Part shown: piece by piece, positions 57,962 through 64,000 of the stretch
Position numbering within the stretch: the stretch's first letter is position 1
How the letters are laid out: each line of letters starts with the position of its first letter
Source of the DNA: Lolium rigidum
Lineage: Eukaryota; Streptophyta; Magnoliopsida; Poales; Poaceae
Length of the DNA stretch: 64,000 nt
Direction: 5' to 3'
NCBI RefSeq assembly: GCF_022539505.1
Contig: NC_061514.1
Span: forward strand, 335,961,090-336,025,089
Position numbers and translations under genes: made by a program
The notes under the pieces: generated by a model
The model's database searches: none
Told to the model about the DNA's origin: nothing
Seen by the model: the letters and a program-made list of their open reading frames with translations, nothing else

Positions 57962-59196
57962 ATGGCTAGCTCATCCTCACCCGCACAGTCAGCGAGGCTG
58001 GCGGCAGCGACGTTGGTTGTGGCGTGGGCAACTAGCGACATATTGCCGTCTTCTTCATCTACGTCGATCACTCCGGTTGTTGTAAGCTTCTGTAAACCCT
58101 AGATCTAGAAATTTTGGGTACATAGGGGGATCTGATAGAATCGATATTATAGGTTATTCCTTCGTCGCCGGTCGTGGTTGGATCTGACTCTATAACGGGA
58201 CGGTTGTCGAGGTTGCTTCTTAATCTTCCACGAGAACGATTATAGAGGTTGCATCTAACTCTTCCACGGGGACGGTTGTGATGCCTGCTCCTTCGCCAGG
58301 GTCTCCTGCTTCCCCGGCCTCGGTATTGCGTGTGGCTCCTCTGAGTGTAGGGCCGCTCTTTCTTTTCTGTTAGTTCATGATGTGCTAATGCATAAGGTTG
58401 TGGTAGTTCATTGATGTGCTAATGCTTAAGGATGTGAATGTGGTAGTTCATTGATGTGCTAATGCTTACCTATGTTCTTATGCTATTTATCATCTAGGCG
58501 ATCATACCATTGGGCTCCCATGATCTTTGTACTCCATCTGTCAATGCTAATCGTTATCTGTTTGCAAACAAATCTGCCATGATTTGGCAACCTAAGATGT
58601 CAGAGTTTGTGTTAAACTACTTGGTTGAGCTCGTCCATAGTGACGTCTGTTTTAATCTAGGATTCAAAGAGGCACATATGAAGAAGATAGTTGCTGGTGT
58701 TCTTGCATTCTCTGGCATACATGTGAGCACTCTTCAGGTCTACAACCAGATCAGAAAATGTAGGACCAAGTGGAGCTTCATAAGCAAGACCAAATCCGAT
58801 CGCACTCTCCAGTGGAGCAAAGATGGTTGCTGCTTCTATCTTGCTGATGAAGAGACACTGGATGAGTACATGAAGGTAGTAAGCTTCATTTAATTCCTTC
58901 ATTGATCTGACAGTATGTCATTGTGATCCGCACTAACACTTGTTCCTTCTGGATTGCAGCGCTACCCGAGACATCATGAGTACGTCAACACCCTGATCAC
59001 GAACTATGATCAGATGAAGATGATCTTCACGCCCTGGTTTGTCTGCAAGGAGCAGCTGTACAAACCTAACTTGCTAGACATGGCAATCAACTCCATTGTA
59101 GACAACAAAGAAGAGTATGCCGAGTACCGTCAGCTGCAGCCATCGGAGAGGGTGACCTGGCTTAGGACCTGGCTAAGCAAGGAGTTTCTTGCTTAG
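57962..59196 (+). CDS. Harbinger accessory Myb/SANT-like DNA-binding protein
   Basis: Exons 57962-58081, 58498-58875 and 58960-59196 join in phase 0 through GT-AG introns and give 244 residues. Residues 1-40 are Ser/Ala-rich. Residues about 60-170 form a Myb/SANT-like domain of the type found next to Harbinger transposases (Pfam PF12776 style): W followed by MSEFVLNYLVELV, GFKEAHMKKIVAGV, QVYNQIRKCRTKW and DEYMKRYPRHHEYVN. A C-terminal FTPWF...LLDMAINSIVD segment follows. In Harbinger systems such a protein is needed together with the transposase for transposition; here only the Myb-type partner is present. The frame is free of stops and splice sites are good, so it may still be expressed. 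Host co-option is possible but unproven. Confidence 0.8.
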
Positions 59197-59724
59197 TGTT
59201 TTTGCTTCCTTCTTCATGATCTGCTTGATTTTGGGAGGTGCTCCTGTATCCCTTCATTAGCTAGGACTTGCTTGAACGTGATCCCGGGTCTGTAATGATG
59301 AACTTGTTCGAGGTGGTATATATTAACCCTTTGTACGATGAACCTGTGATGCATTACTCGTGATGCATCGCCCAGTACGGTAACTAGTTTTTATATATTA
59401 CTAGCATCTTTTGATGAACTGAATGTTGCTAAATGTGTTGTTATTTAGTTAGCACTACTGGGTAATCTCGCCACTCAAATGAAAGGGGTTACCACAACAC
59501 GCTCATGTCTGCGACCAAACAAGGTGTGAGTTGCACCACCAGGGCAGAAAGGCGTTTCTGCAGGCAACCAAATAATGGTGGTTGTCTTCCCTATCCGGTG
59601 TGGCTTCACGGGCTACCAAACAACATGTTGTTTCTGGCCCGTGGCCCATCTGAAACATGCAGGGGGTTCTTCTCTCTGGCGCAGTCATGCACAATATCGA
59701 TTGAGGCTACCAAACTGGCCCTAA

Positions 59725-59935
59725 GATCCTTCGCCAGTCCACAAATGTCGTAGAGAGGCATGTGTTCAAAGCCAGGCCAACATCATGCGCGAGTTTGGTG
59801 CCAACGACATCATCCGAGACACTGCAATGAAGTGAGACGCATGGACCAAGTGATTGAGGACTTGTATGCCCTCACCCCAAGCCAGCGACAGCTTCAAAGG
59901 AAATTGCACATCGACAAAGAAACCTCAGCAAGACT
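59725..59935 (+). pseudogene. Broken gene of unknown function, 3' part
   Basis: The sequence after the Harbinger element (gatccttcgccag, agaggcatgtgttcaaagcc, gccaacgacatcatccgaga) has exon-like composition and would follow 57,580 directly if the element were removed. Stop codons occur in every frame. It looks like the later exon of the broken gene at 56,960. Confidence 0.4.
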
Positions 59936-60414
59936 CTAATTGGTCCACGTCATTACTCCTTTTAAGCTATGTTATCAGTAAACCACGTCCAAAAAATTGC
60001 ACATCCAAAGTGTATACAGGTGTTATTAACTCGAAAAGAAACGTAAGGAGTGCTTCAAAAAGCAAGATTTGTAAGGTATCCAAATAAGACATTTTCATAA
60101 GGAGACAAGCTTATCCAAACAGTAAAACCTACCCAAAAAGACCATACAACCAAATGACCAATCTATGATGGTCTTCGAATGGCTACTTCATAGCATGTGC
60201 TAACGTACACAACGTGGCATACCAACACAACGCAATTGATCATCCGTATTGAACAGCATGCACGGCATACGTTACACAACGCATCCTGCCTTCCGTTGAA
60301 TGGTGCGCTCTCACACTAGATCTGCGCCAAATGTATTTCAGGTTTACATATATTTCAAAAAGCAGCGCACGTTTCTTTTTGTTTGCAGTATAAGATTAGC
60401 ACGGTTTCATTTGT
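59936..60414. other. Intergenic, nothing recognised
   Basis: AT-rich. No gene or paired termini. It lies between the broken gene and the 3' end of the ClpB-like gene. Confidence 0.4.
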
Positions 60415-63123
60415 TTAGTTTTGAAAAGGTGATTTTATTGCTCCTCCTCCAGCGTCACCCATCGCCGTCCCCATACAGTTCATGGTTAACATTGTCCCGA
60501 TGCATGCGCTAGAATGTTCCACTACTGGCGTCTTCACCACTTCATACGTTAATCCCTTCTTGTCATTCGTTGCATCGATGCATATTGTGGAGCCCTCGCT
60601 GACCTCGCCTCTGACTAGCATCTCAGACAGCACCATCATCACGTTCTTTTGCACCCACCTTCTTATAGGTCTTGCACCATACATCTGCGTGTATACAAAC
60701 ATGCTTATTCAAAATCATGGCCAAATATCAATGTGCAATAGAAAATAGGCTAGATTTGCTAACCGGATTGTGTGGCTCTGATAGGATGACGTCCAACACG
60801 TCATCACTTGCAGACAGAGATATGCCCTTCTTTGCTACTGTAGCAACAACGTTCTTAATCTGGATTTTTGCAACCTCTTTCATTTGTTCGTACGAAAGAG
60901 GCTCAAATATTACTATCTCACTCATTCGGTTGAGGAGCTCAGGCGTGAAGAACTTCTGAACCTGCATGAGCCAACAAGATGTATGACAATTAGAATTTAG
61001 AAGTAGGCAGCCATTGGATCCAGTACTTTACATGAAAATTTGGGATTAACGAACCTCTTTCATGACATGATTTCGTGCAACTTCTAGGGATATTTCTCCT
61101 GGTAATTGCGTTAGGTGTTTTGATCCTAGATTTGATGTCATAATGACGATGGTATTTTTAAAATCTACAGTTCTTCCTTTGCCATCCGTCAGTATACCAT
61201 CATCAAGAATTTGAAGAAAAATATTAGACACGGAGGAATGTGCCTTCTCCACCTCATCAAAAAGGACGATGCTGTATGGATGCCTTCTCACTTTTTCTGT
61301 CAATTGTCCGCCGTCTTCATATCCAATATAGCTTTTAAGAGGTTATAAATGATGCATTCATACAGGTCAAACTAGTGAGATGGAGCATGAAAAGGTGACG
61401 TGCATCGATGATAAAAGATATATAAATGCACAAGAAAGTAATACCTTGGAGGAGCTCCAACGAGACGCGTAATTGAACCAACACTATTATATTCAGACAT
61501 GTCAACCCTAACAAGCATCTTTTCGTTGTCAAATAACTGTTCCGCGAGAGCTTTTGCAAGCTCTGTCTTCCCAACACCAGACGGGCCCAAAAATAGGAAA
61601 GACCCTATCGGTTGGCTAGGTTGATCAAGACCCGCCCTAGAACGCAACACAGCCTGCGCAACCAAATTGACGGCTTCATCCTGACCAACAACTCGCTCAT
61701 GCAACCTGTCCCTTAACTGAAGTAACTTGTCCTTCTCCTCCTCGTGGAGCGTAGCAATAGGAATTCCAGTCCATCGACTCACTACCTTCAAACGATAAAA
61801 GTCCAAACATGCATGATAATCACATCATATTATAAAACCAACTGTAAAACGTTATCAGGAAGAGAGAGTGCTTACTTGTGCAACGTGGTTTGGGTTAATA
61901 ATTGCTTTTTGGTCTCTACTTGTAGAACTAATTTCCAAGTTTCTTTCCACACTATCTGTCAGCCTACTAATTTGAGTAATGTTCTCATTGCCAATCTGAG
62001 CCATCTTTCTAGCTATGGTAGTACATGCCTCATCAATCAAATCAATTGCCTTATCTGGAAATTGGCGACCTACATGATACAACATTAAAAATCATGAGCA
62101 AGAGTTATAAAACTATTACATTTCAACCAGGGTATCCAAACAAGACATTGCCATGAGGATACAAACTTATTCAACAGCAAAACCTACCCAGAAATAGCAA
62201 AGAACCAAAGTAAAAGTTTATTAACTCCTTGACATACCAGTGATATATCTGGAGCCGAGGTGCGCAGCAGCAACAAGAGCGGCATCCTGGATTTCCAGTC
62301 CATGGTGGCCTTGGAACCGCTGCTTTAGCCCCCGCAAGATGGCAATGGTTGCTTCGGTGGTCGGCTCCTCCACCTGCACTTTCTGAAACCGTCGCTCGAG
62401 CGCAGGGTCCTTCTCGATGTATTGGCGGTACTCGTCAAAAGTCGTGGCTCCCACGCAACGGATTCGTCCACGGGCCAACGCTGGCTTTAGCATGTTGGAG
62501 GCGGTCGTGCACTTCTGTAGAGTGCTGCCGGCGGAATAGAGTATGTGCATCTCATCTATGAATAGTATCACTTTGCCGTTGGATGCCTCCGCCTGGTTTA
62601 TCATGTTCTTCATGCGTTCCTCGAACATGCCACGAAGGGTGGTACCGGCCACCATGGCCCCAAGGTCGACCTCCACGACGCGTGCCCCGAGGAGCGCAGC
62701 GGGAACCCTTCCGGAGGCGATGCGCTGGGCGAGGCCCTCGGCAATGGCCGTCTTGCCGACTCCAGCCGCGCCAACGAGCGCGGCGCAGTTCTTGGTACGA
62801 CGGCAGAGGATGTCGATGACACGGTCGATCTCGTCATCGCGGCCGATCACCGGATCACCCTGGCCAGTCATGTCTCGGCCGTAGGTATGCAGGCTTGTCA
62901 TTGATCGGCAGTAGTTCCACGCCCACCAACACAGAGCAGAAGCTGCTTTGGCGACGATCGTACAGCAAACATGTTCTAGCAGGACGACTTGGAGAGCAGC
63001 GGGCCGCGGCCGTGGGCGAGGAGGGGGGTCGTCATCACGCGGCGGTCGGCGAGGGGAGCTCCCGTTGTCACGCGGGGGGTTGCGAGGAGAGCGCCCGGTG
63101 ATCCCATCAAGCCACCTCGACAT
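60415..63123 (-). CDS. Divergent ClpB/Hsp100-like AAA+ protein without N-domain
   Basis: Six exons (63123-62238, 62069-61876, 61785-61445, 61331-61055, 60961-60764, 60684-60415) with GT-AG introns join in one open frame of 721 residues. Domain D1: Walker A GAAGVGKT (118-125), Walker B VILFIDE (185-191), Arg-finger ALERRF (241-246). D2: Walker A GPSGVGKT (427-434), YIGYEDGG pore loop (475-482), Walker [12 protein letters not shown] (495-505), sensor-1 MTSNLG, LLNR Arg finger, YGARP sensor-2. Family members (ClpB/Hsp101) unfold aggregated proteins with Hsp70. Here the N-terminal double Clp repeat is replaced by a Pro/Arg-rich 75-residue start with a hydrophobic patch; the middle coiled coil is about 50 residues against about 160 normally; and the D1 pore loop KYRG is TLRG. 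The C-terminus is extended beyond the usual end. Both ATPase sites look intact, so it may hydrolyse ATP, but disaggregase activity is doubtful. Confidence 0.82.
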
Positions 63124-63188
63124 AGTTGCAAATTTGGCGTCTCAATCGGCAGTGGTAACGCTGCCAAGATTGCTGCGCCTTCCTAGCC

Positions 63189-63195
63189 TTTTATA
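63189..63195 (-). promoter_or_regulatory. TATA box of the ClpB-like gene
   Basis: TATAAAA (minus strand) in the context TTATAAAAGG lies 66-72 bases above the ATG at 63123. A second CTATATAG lies at 63,203-63,210. No clear heat-shock element (GAAnnTTC) was found by eye in the next 250 bases. Confidence 0.5.
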
Positions 63196-63210
63196 ATAAG
63201 CACTATATAG

Positions 63211-64000
63211 AGTAATAATCGTTTTCCTAGTCCCAGTGCTATCAGGAAACAAAACAGTCTCCAAGTCTCATACGGAGTATTGTCTCCACGTCTCATCGGC
63301 CCAGGAGTGTGCTGAGAGTATTTCTCCCGAGGCCCAGGCCCAGGCCCACGGGACTGCGGCCTGCGTGGCTGCACAGGGCCCTGAATTTTTAGGGGGCTAA
63401 AATTTCTAGGTTGCTTTTTATATAGACTACTAGTAGGAAGCACGTGCCTTGCACGTCGTGGCATATAAGTAGAGCTCGTTATTTGTACAATCATGGTGTC
63501 CGATGGCGGTGAGTTCACAAGGGGAGGAAGGAGGAGGAGGAGGAGGGGTTCATCACTGAGACTCAGCTTTCTTCAGCCCCGCGGCGAGCCAAGCGGTAAC
63601 ACTCCTCCAGCTAACAAGCGCCACATCCCGAGCAACCAGAGACGCGTAAAACCCTAGGATTTACAACTCTTTAGGATTGTACAACTTATAAAATAGTTGA
63701 TACATACGGACAGTGCTGCGAAATACTGAGATCATTACAGTTAAATTTATGTATATTTATGACAAAAGAGATAGTATATTTTATTACCTAGTGACACATA
63801 ATGTTTTTAATGATCAACAAGTATGAGTCGGTATATGTTGGTGATTGGATGAGAAAAATCTTATCAAGGTTTCATTTTTAGGTGTACTAACTTTTATTAA
63901 ATTTGATTTCACGTTGTATGTGAGTATCAAATAGGAGATAAAAGCGGATAATCAAACAATTCAATATATTCCCTCCTTCCTAAAGGAGTTCTTAAATTTT
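63211..64000. other. Upstream of the ClpB-like gene; no gene seen
   Basis: A GC-rich patch (63,320-63,420) and a GGA-rich run (63,517-63,547) are present. The 63,965-64,000 end holds attccctccttcctaaagga, which may be the start of a Stowaway element running out of the window. No gene is supported. Confidence 0.4.

Larger units (their letters stand above)
57581..59721. mobile_element. PIF/Harbinger element carrying a Myb/SANT-like gene
   Basis: The left end is GGGCCCATTTGGTAGCCT and the right end in reverse complement GGGCCAGTTTGGTAGCCT (16 of 18 match). TAA flanks both sides exactly (57578-57580 and 59722-59724). Subterminal ACCAAA/TTTGGT motifs recur in both arms. It is 2,141 bp. It contains a complete Myb/SANT-like gene but no DDE transposase, so it should depend on a transposase in trans. 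Confidence 0.92.

Noticed and set aside
63124..63420. Heat-shock elements above the ClpB-like gene
   Set aside because: No clear run of three alternating GAA/TTC units by eye.

Overview
This window reads as nuclear DNA of a grass, most likely a Pooideae/Triticeae species (wheat, barley or a relative). The evidence is plant-type introns and splice sites, Stowaway and Tourist MITEs, several CACTA elements, and LTRs that begin TGATACGTCTCC. There is no bacterial or viral replicon. About four host-type genes sit at the two edges. The middle (about 11-53 kb) is almost entirely nested DNA transposons and degraded retroelements. One 100-base run of N lies at 51,878-51,977.

Left edge (1-10 kb): an inverted LTR fragment, a MULE-transposase remnant, then a three-exon choline-transporter-like (SLC44/CTL) membrane protein gene at 5,376-9,537. 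Its 2.4-kb second intron contains a 1.1-kb tandem duplication that has collected MITEs.

Middle (10-53 kb): a degraded retroelement split by a MULE-like element (12.3-15.8 kb). A 242-bp CACTA derivative (18.3 kb) follows, and then a 2.9-kb non-autonomous CACTA of the same family (19,258-22,182, TSD AAA) carrying an open AP2/ERF reading frame. Next come a small TM plus glycine-rich protein gene (22.3-22.6 kb), two adjacent PIF/Harbinger-type elements (22,707-24,709) with coding remnants, a broken autonomous-type CACTA (TNP2 transposase, about 28.9-32.0 kb) split by a MULE MITE, and a degenerate tandem array (33.7-35.0 kb). A 5.3-kb Pack-MULE (35,600-40,937, 9-bp TSD) with captured gene pieces follows, then a hAT element (42,676-43,963, 8-bp TSD), a Tourist MITE (44,116-44,545), and a 3.2-kb CACTA (44,723-47,900, TSD TCT) filled by a 523-bp tandem repeat rich in telomere-like CCCTAA. 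Between these insertions, short homologous blocks recur and show that an older segment had been tandemly duplicated several times.

Right edge (53-64 kb): a secreted DUF26 (ginkbilobin-like) protein gene, a broken gene of unknown function interrupted by a 2.1-kb PIF/Harbinger element that carries only the Myb/SANT-like accessory gene (three exons, intact), and a six-exon ClpB/Hsp100-like AAA+ gene on the minus strand. The ClpB-like gene has an open frame throughout, but it has no Clp N-domain, a strongly shortened middle domain and a changed first pore loop.

The genes do not form an operon or pathway. The unifying theme is DNA transposons that carry host-like genes (AP2/ERF, Myb/SANT, U2B''-like fragment). 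All family calls are from reading the sequence. No database search was run.
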